This document shows, in pieces, positions 43,416 to 53,091 of a DNA stretch of 64,000 nt (positions are counted from its first letter, which is position 1; each line of letters begins with the position of its first letter). The position numbers and the translations under genes were made by a program. The stretch lies in assembly GCF_900113115.1 (NCBI RefSeq), contig NZ_FOOF01000014.1:1-64000 (forward strand). The letters run 5' to 3'. This stretch comes from Duganella sp. CF458. Lineage in GTDB: Bacteria > Pseudomonadota > Gammaproteobacteria > Burkholderiales > Burkholderiaceae_D. The notes under the pieces are model-generated. The model searched no databases, was not told where the DNA came from, and was given only the letters and a program-made list of their open reading frames with translations.

Positions 43416-46400
43416 ATGCGGACTGAACTCCTGTCCCAGGCGTATGCCGCCCTCGCCCAGTTCGCCAGTGAAAGCCGGCTATACGAGCTCACCTTGGAAA
43501 GCGACGGCGATGGCGGCGCCGGCGGGCTGCTGGTCGAAGCCTTCCTGGCCGACGACTGCCTGCAGGAAATTGCCTCCCGCGACGTGATCGCCCTGTCGAC
43601 CAGTGCCACCATCGATCCTGCCAGCTTGCTGGGCCGGCGCGCCTGCCTGCAAGCCAGTTTGGCCGATGGCAGCCGCACCGCCTTCCATGGCTATATCAGC
43701 CATGCCGCGATGCTAGGCAGCGAAGGCGGTTTTGCGCGCTATCGCCTGCGCATGTCATCCTGGCTGTGGCTAGCCACCCAGACGCGTAACAGCCGCGTAT
43801 GGCAGGACCGGGGCGTGGCCGATATCGTGGACCAGGTGTTCGCGCGCTTCGCTCCCTACGCCACATGGCAATGGAGCGACGATGCGCGCGCCCTGCTCGA
43901 CGCCATCCCGCTGCGCAGCTACTGCTGCCAGTACCGTGAATCCGATTACGACTTCGTGCGCCGCCTGCTGACGGAAGAAGGCTGCGCCTGGCGCTGCGCG
44001 GACGGTGAAGAGGAGCAGACCCTGGTGCTGTTTGCCGACAGCAGCCAGCAATCGGCCACGCCGGAAGACGCCAGCAGCGCGGCCGGCCAGGGCCTGCGCT
44101 ACCACGCAGCGCGCGCCGGCGAACAGTTCGACACCATCCAGTCCCTGCAGCCGATGCGCCAACTGGTCAGCGGCGCGGTGGCCGTGCTCAGTTATGATTA
44201 CCAGGCCAAGGCCGCCGTCAGCGCCACTGTGCCGACGCGCGTGAACGATCTGGGCAAGCACGCTTATCAGCCGGAGAGCTACGACTACCCGGGCCAGTAC
44301 TTCTACAGCGACGGCGCGCAGGCCGAACGCTACGCCACGCTGCACATGCAACTGCAAGAGGCGCGCGGCCAGCAATGCCAGGGCCGCTCCACGGTGCGCA
44401 CGCTGCGTGCCGGCACCCGCTTCACGATGACCCAAGGCGCCCTGTTCGCCAACGACGAAGACACCTGCTATGTCGCCCTGCGCGTGCTTGGCGTGGGTGT
44501 CAACAACCTGCCGATTGCCGCCAAGCGCGGCCTGGCCGAACTGTTCGGTCCCATCCCCGAGCTGCTCGACACACTGGCCACCCAAACACGCGACCTGCCG
44601 CAAGATTTCGCCACCACGGTGGAAAAGGCGTCCGCCAGCGGCTATGCCAATAGCTTCGCCGCCCTGGCGGCAGACGTGCCGTGGCGCCCGGCTCACCATG
44701 ACGGCGAAGGCCGGCAACATGCCAAGCCAACCGCACTGGGCGCCCAGAGCGCTATCGTGGTTGGCGCAGACGGCCAGCACCTGCCCCAGGGCGGCAATGA
44801 GATCCATTGCGACCGCCTGGGCCGGGTGCGGATCCGCTTCCACTGGCAGGACAGCGCCGACGCCACTTGCTGGGTGCGTGTGGCACAACGCTCGGCCGGC
44901 GGCAGCATGGGCAGCCAATTCCTGCCGCGCATCGGCCAGGAAGTGCTGGTGCAGTTCATCGAGAACGACATCGACCGCCCGGTCATCGTCGCTGCCTTGT
45001 ACAACGGCCAGGGCGAAAGCGGCAACGCGCCAACGCCGGGCGGCAGCAGCGCGCAGGAAGGCTCCGACTATTTCGGCCAGGCCCATGACCACGCCACCTC
45101 GGCACAGGGCAACCTGGTCGGCGGCAATGGCCCGGTGTGGCACGGTTCCGGCGGCGGCAGCGGCGCCCACCGCAACGCATCCGCGCTGTGGGGGGTGCGC
45201 AGCAAGGAGTTCGGCGGCAGCGGCTACAACCAACTCTTGTTCGACGACACCGACCACCAGGGCCGGCTGCAACTGCGCACCACCCAGGCCGCGACAGAGC
45301 TGAACCTGGGCCACCTGGTCCACAACACCGACAACTACCGCGGCAGCCTGCGCGGCCAGGGCGCCGAATTGCGCACCGATGCCTACGGCGCGGTGCGCGC
45401 CGGCGCCGGCCTGCTGGTCACCAGCTACAAGCTGACGCACAGCCCCGCGCAGCGCGAGCCGGCGGGCGACAACACGGCCGGCATCGCGCTGCTGAAACAG
45501 GCCGTCAAGCTGGGCGAGACCTTCAGCGACATCGCCGTGAAGCACGGCACCGTCGGCCTGGCCTCGCACATGGGCGCGCACAAGACTCATGCCAGTGCGC
45601 TCGATGACAACGAAGCCCCGCTGAAATCGCTGCTGAGCGCCGTCTCCGGCATGGTGGATGACGCCAGCCTCGACGCCGCGCAAGCCGACGCCGGCGCGCG
45701 CAAGGCTGGCGCTGGCGCGGGCAAATTGCCGCACAGCGCCGATCCGATCATCGCCGTCAGCGCCAAGGATGGCCTGTCGATCAGCGCCGCGCGCGACCTC
45801 CAAATGGCCGCAGGCGAGACCGCTACCGTGATGAGCGGCGCCGATACGCAACTGGCAACCGGCGGCCAGATGCGCATCCATACGCAGCAAACGATCGGCA
45901 TGTTGGGGGGCGCGGTCAAGCCCGGCGAGCAGGACATCGGCGTACAAGTGATCGCGGCGCGCGATCCGATCGACCTGCAGGCGCAGGCCGGCGCCATGCT
46001 GGTGCAGGCGCTGGACGTGATCAACGTGAAGAGCGCCAACGCCCATATCGACTGGGCCGCGGCGAAGAAGATCAGCCTGTCCACCGTCGGCGGTGCAAAC
46101 ATCACCATCGATGGCGGCAACATCACCGTGCAATGCCCGGGCAAGATTGAGATCAAGGCGGGCAAGAAGTCCTTCATCGGACCAGCGCAGCACGCGTACA
46201 CGCTTCCTGTCATGCCTCGAAGCGAGATGAAAGAAGAACCGTTTAACTTCAAGCTTGAACTACTGGACGTACCGGGCAAGCATGGTAGGCCCCTCGCGGG
46301 ACGTCCATGGCGAATTATCACCTTGAAGAACGCATCCGGGGATCCTTACGAAGAAAAGCATATTCGCAGGGAGATCGCGTCCGGAGTAAGCACGCCAAGC

Positions 46401-46688
46401 GGCGAGTGCGCTCTTAATGAGGCACAGAAGAAAGACCTATGGCGCGAGGTGAACCTGGCGCAAGGCACGACATTTCTGGTTTGCGGTCCAAATGTCACCC
46501 CGCTAGGTATGTCTAATTTGACCGCAAGCGCCGTTGATAAAGATGAGCGCAAGGTGCTGGACGCGCATAACTACGCCGTTGCACCTGGACATGCTGACGA
46601 CGCCCATAAGATGCTGTTGAAGCACTGGGCTGAACTTGACTATGAAACCCGATTGACCGGCTCGCCAAAAGGCGAAACAACCGTTTGA
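43416..46688 (+). CDS. vgrG: Type VI secretion spike protein VgrG with C-terminal extension
   Basis: A 1090-residue spike protein that tips the type VI needle. In order: the gp27-like region (about 1-400); the gp5/OB-fold segment with EIHCDRLGRVRIRFHWQD and GSQFLPRIGQEVLVQFIEND (about 455-530); a T6SS_Vgr segment with HRNASALWGVRSKEFGGSGYN (about 575-650); and a DUF2345 domain with DPIIAVSAKDGLSISAARDL and VQCPGKIEIKAGKKS (about 775-925). The last ~155 residues are an extension beginning near MKEEPFNFKLELLDV, with an Ig/transthyretin-like look. Codon use changes to lower GC where it begins. It stands first in a vgrG-effector-partner cassette inserted between flgG and flgF. Confidence 0.93.
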   Translation: MRTELLSQAYAALAQFASESRLYELTLESDGDGGAGGLLVEAFLADDCLQEIASRDVIALSTSATIDPASLLGRRACLQASLADGSRTAFHGYISHAAMLGSEGGFARYRLRMSSWLWLATQTRNSRVWQDRGVADIVDQVFARFAPYATWQWSDDARALLDAIPLRSYCCQYRESDYDFVRRLLTEEGCAWRCADGEEEQTLVLFADSSQQSATPEDASSAAGQGLRYHAARAGEQFDTIQSLQPMRQLVSGAVAVLSYDYQAKAAVSATVPTRVNDLGKHAYQPESYDYPGQYFYSDGAQAERYATLHMQLQEARGQQCQGRSTVRTLRAGTRFTMTQGALFANDEDTCYVALRVLGVGVNNLPIAAKRGLAELFGPIPELLDTLATQTRDLPQDFATTVEKASASGYANSFAALAADVPWRPAHHDGEGRQHAKPTALGAQSAIVVGADGQHLPQGGNEIHCDRLGRVRIRFHWQDSADATCWVRVAQRSAGGSMGSQFLPRIGQEVLVQFIENDIDRPVIVAALYNGQGESGNAPTPGGSSAQEGSDYFGQAHDHATSAQGNLVGGNGPVWHGSGGGSGAHRNASALWGVRSKEFGGSGYNQLLFDDTDHQGRLQLRTTQAATELNLGHLVHNTDNYRGSLRGQGAELRTDAYGAVRAGAGLLVTSYKLTHSPAQREPAGDNTAGIALLKQAVKLGETFSDIAVKHGTVGLASHMGAHKTHASALDDNEAPLKSLLSAVSGMVDDASLDAAQADAGARKAGAGAGKLPHSADPIIAVSAKDGLSISAARDLQMAAGETATVMSGADTQLATGGQMRIHTQQTIGMLGGAVKPGEQDIGVQVIAARDPIDLQAQAGAMLVQALDVINVKSANAHIDWAAAKKISLSTVGGANITIDGGNITVQCPGKIEIKAGKKSFIGPAQHAYTLPVMPRSEMKEEPFNFKLELLDVPGKHGRPLAGRPWRIITLKNASGDPYEEKHIRREIASGVSTPSGECALNEAQKKDLWREVNLAQGTTFLVCGPNVTPLGMSNLTASAVDKDERKVLDAHNYAVAPGHADDAHKMLLKHWAELDYETRLTGSPKGETTV

Positions 46689-46695
46689 AGAGAAC

Positions 46696-49275
46696 ATGAA
46701 CGACGCACTTCCACTCGAGGCACAACTTTCCTTATATGGCGACACGATGTGCCGCGATACGGGCCAATACTTTTGCAATGCCAGGCCGTTTTCCAACCCG
46801 CGATTTGGCAACAAGGTGTCGCTCCTCAGTTGCGGGAAGTCGGCGTTTCGTGAAATGTGCAGTGCAATGCGCAACGCCAAGCGGTTCATCTGGATCGCCG
46901 ATTGGCAAATGTCGCACGACGTCGAACTGGCACGGTCTGATGCACCGGGGCATCCGTTTCGACTGCATCAAGTCATCGAGGACATCATTAAGTCGAAACC
47001 GGTACATGTTCGCGTCCTCATATACAAGTCGATCAACGACACAATTCCGGGAACGTATGACGACGACGCCAGGGACAAGCTGGAGTCCCTTAACCAAAAG
47101 GGCTATCCCGGTACAGTCTCCGTTCTTCTGCAAAGTCCCACTACCGCGCAAAACGATGGAATCGACTATTCCCACCACCAGAAGTTTGTCGTTGTTGACG
47201 GCATCACAGGATTTATTGGCGGCATCGATCTTGCAAACGGTCGCTGGGAAACGCCAAACTTCGACGTCGTAGTCGACCCTTTGCGGTTTAAAGTAAATGA
47301 AATGTATAACCCCGGCGCCATGAGAGTGCGAGGGGCAAACACATTTGAAAAGAGATTGATTGAGGACTATTCCTTTTCTAAACCATGGGGCGGCGTTTTG
47401 CTTGACGAAGGCTGCCAGCCACGTATGCCCTGGCAAGACGTCCATGTGAAATTGGAAGGCCCGTCAGTCGTCGATATCCATCGTAACTTTGTTCGACGAT
47501 GGAATATGACCTTTGACGATGTGTTTTGGTTCAACAAGGGGCGGCATGCCACGCCTATCGATAAGGACTGGCTCACCAGAATCAAGGCTTGGGACGTGCT
47601 GCAGGAAGCCCAGCAAAGCAAAGCCGGTTCTACTCTCGTACAAATCGTGCGCTCCGTATCCAACTATCACTTGCACCACGAAGGTCCTGTCTATGACGAC
47701 TTGGAACTTTACGCTGATGCACGAGAACGGAAGCTTTGGCGTGAGTGTCTTCCAAAATGGAAAACCACGCACCAGAACAATATTCTCAATGCAGTGGTCA
47801 ACTGCATCCGCAGCGCCGACAACTATATTTATATAGAAACGCAATTCTTCATATCCGGCTTTGGCCGCTGGGGCAAGATCGACTCACGCAAAGTAGGCAA
47901 CGAGGACAATGGCATTCGCAATCAAGTTGGTGATGAGCTCGCGAAGCGCATCTGTTTCCATATCAAAGCGAAGACACCTTTCCACGTCTACCTGGTTGTG
48001 CCAGCTCATCCGGAAGGCGCCATCAGCACGGGTTCGGTATGGAAGCAACAGTGGTTGGCGCTTGGCTCAATCAAGCATGGCACTGACAGCGTCATTAACC
48101 AGGTAAAGAAGCAATTGAAGGCGGTAGGTCGCCCTGAATCGGACTGGAACAAGTACCTAACCGTGCTGAACATGCGCAATTTTGGTGCTACCGTGCAGTA
48201 CGCGCGGGACCCTGTGACCAATAACGAAGACTTCAATTGCGAGATTGGCCGTTACGTCGTTTCCGAACAGATCTACATTCATTCCAAACTGCTGATCGTA
48301 GACGATGCCGTTGCGATCATCGGCAGCGCCAACACGAACGATAGGAGCTTGACCGGCAATGGCGATACAGAAATTGCTGCGGTAATCGTTGACACGGAGG
48401 ACGTACAACTTCGTGATCTGGGCTCGCCCCACTACACGGTTCGAACTCGAAAATTTGCGCGTGAACTTCGACGACAATTGTGGACAAAGCATTTTGGATT
48501 CATGATTGATTCTGAAGACTATTTCCGATCGACGCAACGAGCGACGCGGGCCAGGGTGAGTGTTCCAATGGAAGTTCCTCATCCTCCGAGAAGGAGAACC
48601 GCGCCCGATGCATTGGTCGACATAACGAAAGGCGTCTCCTTAGAAGAAATTCTTGACAAGCCATGTGCCCCTGATGTCGTCAAAGCGATCCAGGCCATCG
48701 CCGCGCACAACCGTCGTACTTACGAAGCCGTCTTCACGCATACGCCGCGAAACTTCAGGAAATTTGATGCCGGCTTGAAGCATTTCACCTTGCCCTACCC
48801 ACTTTCGGTTGATTTGAATTCCAGTTATTCACTCGCAAGACTCGACGACCCGCTAACGAGCCACTTCGACAGCCAGCCAATGACTGAGGAGCGCAAGACG
48901 AAAATCAATGCGACCAAGGAAGCCTTGTATAACTACGAAATTGCTCCAGTCATCAAAGAAAAGAAGCATGTTGGGGTCGTTCCGCCCAAACTCCAACCGG
49001 AGTTCATGACGAAGAAATTAGCACGGCATCAGGTGGGCGGATTGAAACAGATAAAATTTGGACGTAGGCAGCAGATTTACGATGACGGCACAATACACGA
49101 CGTCGATAAGGCAATCATGCATCTTCAAAACCAACTTATAGGCTTTTTCGTTGAAGCACCTTTAAATTGGGGAATGGAGACCGAGGTTAATTGGAATCCC
49201 ACCAAGGAAACTGCAGTAGGTATCGACGTCGCTGACATCGGACGCATGACCGGTTCGGGACCAAATAGGGGCTAA
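46696..49275 (+). CDS. Phospholipase D-family type VI effector (Tle5-like)
   Basis: An 859-residue protein with two phospholipase D HKD motifs: H161-x-K163-x4-D168 (SHHQKFVVVDGITGFIGG) and H529-x-K531-x4-D536 (IHSKLLIVDDAVAIIGSANTNDRS). The segment WQDVHVKLEGPSVVDIHRNF between them is typical of Tle5/PldA-type enzymes. Such effectors cleave membrane phospholipids of target cells. There is no signal peptide, consistent with delivery by VgrG. It begins seven bases after vgrG and is followed after one base by its presumed immunity gene. The gene is clearly lower in GC than the flagellar genes. The C-terminal ~320 residues match no domain I know. Confidence 0.88.
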   Translation: MNDALPLEAQLSLYGDTMCRDTGQYFCNARPFSNPRFGNKVSLLSCGKSAFREMCSAMRNAKRFIWIADWQMSHDVELARSDAPGHPFRLHQVIEDIIKSKPVHVRVLIYKSINDTIPGTYDDDARDKLESLNQKGYPGTVSVLLQSPTTAQNDGIDYSHHQKFVVVDGITGFIGGIDLANGRWETPNFDVVVDPLRFKVNEMYNPGAMRVRGANTFEKRLIEDYSFSKPWGGVLLDEGCQPRMPWQDVHVKLEGPSVVDIHRNFVRRWNMTFDDVFWFNKGRHATPIDKDWLTRIKAWDVLQEAQQSKAGSTLVQIVRSVSNYHLHHEGPVYDDLELYADARERKLWRECLPKWKTTHQNNILNAVVNCIRSADNYIYIETQFFISGFGRWGKIDSRKVGNEDNGIRNQVGDELAKRICFHIKAKTPFHVYLVVPAHPEGAISTGSVWKQQWLALGSIKHGTDSVINQVKKQLKAVGRPESDWNKYLTVLNMRNFGATVQYARDPVTNNEDFNCEIGRYVVSEQIYIHSKLLIVDDAVAIIGSANTNDRSLTGNGDTEIAAVIVDTEDVQLRDLGSPHYTVRTRKFARELRRQLWTKHFGFMIDSEDYFRSTQRATRARVSVPMEVPHPPRRRTAPDALVDITKGVSLEEILDKPCAPDVVKAIQAIAAHNRRTYEAVFTHTPRNFRKFDAGLKHFTLPYPLSVDLNSSYSLARLDDPLTSHFDSQPMTEERKTKINATKEALYNYEIAPVIKEKKHVGVVPPKLQPEFMTKKLARHQVGGLKQIKFGRRQQIYDDGTIHDVDKAIMHLQNQLIGFFVEAPLNWGMETEVNWNPTKETAVGIDVADIGRMTGSGPNRG

Positions 49276-49276
49276 C

Positions 49277-50722
49277 ATGTACCGAAACATACTTGTATTG
49301 TTGATGACGATCGCCCCTCAAGTGCCCGTTGTTGCTGCCTGCTTTAAAGCCGATCCACTAGTTCCCCCCACCAAGGAAATGAAGTCCTTGGTCGACTATC
49401 AACAAAACGGCATGGTGGGATTCGGCGAGTCGCCTTATGGGAGAAGTCAGCCAGGATATCCCCCTACCGTGACCGAGACGACGCTGAAGCTCAATGCGCG
49501 ACGCACGATGGGCATTGGAGAGTCGGGCAAGGTTTCGTATTTTGAGCCGGCACCAAACGGCACCTGGCGGGTTTGTCGCGTAGACCTTTGGGTTCCGAAA
49601 CGGGATAGCGAGGACCACCGTATCATGTCAGAAAGGACGCTGCGCTATAGCGCGGGAAACGATTTTTTGGGCACGCTGGTTCAGCAGGACAGAAACCTAG
49701 CTTACAGCACGGTCTACTCGTACGATACCAAGGGACGTATCGATCGTATCGAGAAGGCCAACTTCTCAGAGCGACCGAAGACCACATTCAAAGCGAAACA
49801 TTGCCGCCGTTATGACGAGAGGGATAATGTAGTGCTTTGGGTGAGCCCTGAGCATACGAACAAATGCCCGAGCGGAGACCCTTCTTCGCAGGATGAATGG
49901 CGTCAGTTCAAGTACGGACAGTACAACGGCGAACAAGTGGAACTGCTGTCGAGATGGCATATCCCCAAGGAGGATGGCCGATGGAAGGAACAGTGGGAGC
50001 CGTTCCAAATCTCGCCAACACCGGGTTCTGCCCGCGGGCATGCCAATGTTGATTCTCAACGAGGTGTATGGGAAATATTTGGATCGAACTACGGGCGGCT
50101 GGACAACAACGCCGCGAATATGGTGGTTGACGAATTCGGACATTGGAACGGGTCAAATTATTATTTCCCCAAGCCGCCGGTTCCGATGACAGTCCTGGAG
50201 AAACCTGAGGAAATATATAAACTCGAACGGCGTCGAGTGTCGAGAGTGGACAATCAGATCCGGCTGGTCGAGCTATTTAAGCCCAATGAGCACGTTTCGC
50301 GCCATCGCTTTTATACGTTGGATGGAAATGTACTGCGTCACGAACAGCTAAATCAAAAAGGCAAGATCACACGAATCATCACGATCAACGATTGGCGGCA
50401 ACCACGGCCTGGGTCGAAGCCGGATTTCGATGACAGGCTCCTGAGTACGTCTACGCCACGCGTTGCCGGTCTCAAAATTTATCATCGCGTTTACGACATC
50501 ATGGCAAATGGCCGAGCAAGCCTTGTTGCTGTGAGCTGGGATGCATCTAATCGACTTCCGTTCCAGGATGCGCCAGTTTCAGTTTCCAACCTGGCATATG
50601 GCACGCCAGACGGGAAAATAAGATGGCGCAGCGCCGAAGATTTCAATAGGGCATTCGACACGAGTGATAACGCCAGCCAGGTCTATCCCGACAAACAGAA
50701 CATCGACATCGGCAGCGATTAG
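49277..50722 (+). CDS. Putative lipoprotein immunity partner of the Tle5-like effector
   Basis: A 481-residue protein that I do not recognise by family. The N-terminus is a signal peptide with a lipobox (VVAAC, Cys22), which predicts a membrane-anchored periplasmic protein. The body is rich in aromatic and charged residues, with loosely repeated Tyr/Asp segments such as VYSYDTKGRIDRI, HRFYTLDGNVLRHEQLNQKG and KIYHRVYDI. These recall short YD-like beta repeats. Position one base after a phospholipase D effector and the right compartment make it the best candidate for the immunity protein. Known Tli5 immunity proteins often have Sel1 repeats, which are not seen here. Base composition matches the effector. 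Confidence 0.6.
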   Translation: MYRNILVLLMTIAPQVPVVAACFKADPLVPPTKEMKSLVDYQQNGMVGFGESPYGRSQPGYPPTVTETTLKLNARRTMGIGESGKVSYFEPAPNGTWRVCRVDLWVPKRDSEDHRIMSERTLRYSAGNDFLGTLVQQDRNLAYSTVYSYDTKGRIDRIEKANFSERPKTTFKAKHCRRYDERDNVVLWVSPEHTNKCPSGDPSSQDEWRQFKYGQYNGEQVELLSRWHIPKEDGRWKEQWEPFQISPTPGSARGHANVDSQRGVWEIFGSNYGRLDNNAANMVVDEFGHWNGSNYYFPKPPVPMTVLEKPEEIYKLERRRVSRVDNQIRLVELFKPNEHVSRHRFYTLDGNVLRHEQLNQKGKITRIITINDWRQPRPGSKPDFDDRLLSTSTPRVAGLKIYHRVYDIMANGRASLVAVSWDASNRLPFQDAPVSVSNLAYGTPDGKIRWRSAEDFNRAFDTSDNASQVYPDKQNIDIGSD

Positions 50723-50763
50723 GACGAGTAAGCAACCGTGCGTCAGCAGGCCAGGGCAGGCGG

Positions 50764-53091
50764 TCACACGACATCGGCCGCCTGGGCTGCCGGCAAAGGT
50801 TGCGGCCGCCCTACGCCATAGCCCTGGGCGAAATCGACACCCATGGCGCGCAGGCAAGCCAGCACTGCATCATCTTCCACGAACTCGGCGATGGTCTGCT
50901 TGCCCATCACATGGGCGATCTGGTTGATCGATTCGACCATGGCGCGCTCGGTCGGGCTGTGCAGGATGCCTTTGATGAAGCTGCCGTCGATTTTCACGTA
51001 GTCGACCGGCAAGTGTTTCAGGTAGGCGAAGGACGACATGCCGGCACCGAAGTCGTCCAGTGCAAAGCGGGCGCCTTGCGCTTGCAGGTCCTGGATCAAC
51101 GTCGCGGCCTGGGCCAGGTTGGCCACTGCCACGGTTTCCGTGATTTCAAAACATACATCTTCCAGTGCCACGCCGGTGCGGCGCCGCTGCTCCAGCACAT
51201 ACTCCAGCAAGCCCTCATCGCACACCGAGGCGCCGGACAGGTTGATGGCCCAGCTGGTGCCGGGCGCCTGCTGCGCCAGCGCTGCGAAGGCGTGGCGGAT
51301 CACCCAGCGATCAAGCAGCGGCATCAGGTCGTAGCGTTCGGCGGCAGGGATGAAGGCCATCGGCGGCACCAGGCCACCGTCCTCGTCCAGCATGCGCACC
51401 AGCACCTCGGCATGGGCGCGGCCGCCGGGCCGCAGCGGGGCGATGGTTTGCAGGTGCAGGCAGAAGCGGTCGTTTTCCAGCGCGGCGCGGATGCGCGACA
51501 CGGCTTCCATTTCCGTCTGCCGGACCGACAGTTCGGCGTCGTCGTCGCTGTACAGGTGGATGCGGTTGCGGCCCTTCTCTTTGGCCATGTAACAGGCGGC
51601 GTCGGCCGCTTTCATCACTTCTTTCAAGCTGCTGCTGCGGCTATCGAGCAGCACCAGTCCGATGCTGACGCCGATGCGGTAGCTGCGCACGCCCCAGGCG
51701 AAATGCAGGTCCACCACGGCCTTGCGCACTTTCTCCGCCACGCGCAAGGCGTCGTCGTGGCTGCACGGGGTCAGCATGATGCCGAATTCATCGCCGCCCA
51801 GCCGGCCGACGATGTCGCGTTCGCGCAGTGTGGCTTGCAGCAGTTGGCTGACTTGCTTGATCAATTCGTCGCCGGCCGCGTGGCCGCTGGTGTCGTTGAC
51901 GATCTTGAAGCGGTCCAGGTCGAGGTACAGTACGGCATGTTCGCCGCCGCTGCCCTGGCGCAGGGCCGCCAGCAATTCGCGCAGGCGCCGCTCGAACTCG
52001 CGCCGGTTCAGGATGTCGGTCAGGTCGTCGTGCGTGGCCTGGTAGCTCAGTTGCGCGGCATGCCGGCGCGCTTCGCTGGCGTCGTGCAGCACGATGACCT
52101 GGCCGATGGCACTGCCGTCGGGCGCGTGGATCGGCGCCGCCGAGCGGTCGACCGGCAGCGGCGTGCCGTCGCCTGCCAGGACATGCAAGGCGCCGGCCTC
52201 GCCTTCCAGCCGGCATACTTCATCGAGCGGGCGTCCCAGCATCTCGGCGCCGGACATGCCCAGCATCTGTTCGGCATTACGGTTGCTGTAGCTGACGCGC
52301 TGCTGGCGGTCGGTGGTGATGACGGCGTCGGCAATCGACGCGAGTGTCACCTGCACCAGTTCCTTTTCGGCGAATGCTTCCGCCTCGCTTTGGCGCAGTT
52401 GCTGCAGCAGCCGTTCGCGGCGCGCGAAGGAGCGGCGCAGGTAGCTGTTGCCGCTCCAGGCCAGCACGGCAGCAGCCAGCAGCAGCACGGCCAGCAAGGC
52501 ATGCGAGACCTGGCGCGCGGCATCGTTGATGGCGGCGGCAAAGCCGATGGCGAGCGGGGTCAGGCGGCGGTCGATTTCCTGGATTTCCAGCAGCACGACC
52601 GGGGCGGGGCGGGCGGCCGGCGGCATCGCGTGCACGCGCTCCCCTAAATCGCGCAGGCGCAGCAGGTGCTGGTCGCTGTGTTCCCAGTAGGTGATGGCAC
52701 GCGCCATCAGGTAGAGGTCTTTGAAATTACGGTACAGCCAGACCATGCCGCGGATATCTTCCTCGGCATTGCGGCCGCCCAGGAAGCCCGCGCGCACCAC
52801 GTCCCAATCCATCTCATCCTTCTCCATTTCGCGCCGGGCGCGCATGTCCGCCAGCGGCACCGCCAGTTCGGCTTGGAATTGGGTGAAGTCCAGTTCGTCG
52901 GATGTGACAAGGTAGCGCTGCAGGGAGGCGATGGCGGCCTTCTGGCCCTTGGACCAATGGCTTTCGCCGCCGACGTAGGCGCGCAGGGTGGCCGCTACCG
53001 ACAGGCTGAATACGGCCACCAGGGTGAGCGCCGCCACTGCCAGTACAAACGGCAGGACGACGGTGGCGTAGCGTTCTTCGGAGCGAGCCAT
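50764..53091 (-). CDS. Membrane-bound PAS-GGDEF-EAL protein
   Basis: A 775-residue c-di-GMP turnover protein. Two membrane helices (residues ~11-34 and ~198-213) bracket a periplasmic sensory domain of about 160 residues. A PAS domain follows (about 245-345), then GGDEF (GGDEF at 432-436, with the inhibitory RxxD at 423-426) and EAL with AEVLVRM, FEITETVAVAN, LDDFGAGMSSFAYLKHLPVDYVKIDGSFI. Both catalytic sets look intact, so it may make or degrade c-di-GMP. It is oriented with the flg operon and starts 106 bases after flgF, in the normal place of flgG. Codon use matches the flagellar genes and not the adjacent type VI cassette. Confidence 0.92.
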   Translation of the reverse strand: MARSEERYATVVLPFVLAVAALTLVAVFSLSVAATLRAYVGGESHWSKGQKAAIASLQRYLVTSDELDFTQFQAELAVPLADMRARREMEKDEMDWDVVRAGFLGGRNAEEDIRGMVWLYRNFKDLYLMARAITYWEHSDQHLLRLRDLGERVHAMPPAARPAPVVLLEIQEIDRRLTPLAIGFAAAINDAARQVSHALLAVLLLAAAVLAWSGNSYLRRSFARRERLLQQLRQSEAEAFAEKELVQVTLASIADAVITTDRQQRVSYSNRNAEQMLGMSGAEMLGRPLDEVCRLEGEAGALHVLAGDGTPLPVDRSAAPIHAPDGSAIGQVIVLHDASEARRHAAQLSYQATHDDLTDILNRREFERRLRELLAALRQGSGGEHAVLYLDLDRFKIVNDTSGHAAGDELIKQVSQLLQATLRERDIVGRLGGDEFGIMLTPCSHDDALRVAEKVRKAVVDLHFAWGVRSYRIGVSIGLVLLDSRSSSLKEVMKAADAACYMAKEKGRNRIHLYSDDDAELSVRQTEMEAVSRIRAALENDRFCLHLQTIAPLRPGGRAHAEVLVRMLDEDGGLVPPMAFIPAAERYDLMPLLDRWVIRHAFAALAQQAPGTSWAINLSGASVCDEGLLEYVLEQRRRTGVALEDVCFEITETVAVANLAQAATLIQDLQAQGARFALDDFGAGMSSFAYLKHLPVDYVKIDGSFIKGILHSPTERAMVESINQIAHVMGKQTIAEFVEDDAVLACLRAMGVDFAQGYGVGRPQPLPAAQAADVV

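Noticed and set aside
43388..43416. TTGACA as a sigma-70 promoter for vgrG
   Set aside because: With a 17-base spacer the -10 box would overlap the start codon and does not match TATAAT. It is mentioned only as doubtful.
43770..46193. An 807-residue open frame on the minus strand
   Set aside because: It is antisense to vgrG and ends where the GC-rich part of vgrG ends, which shows it is a composition artefact.
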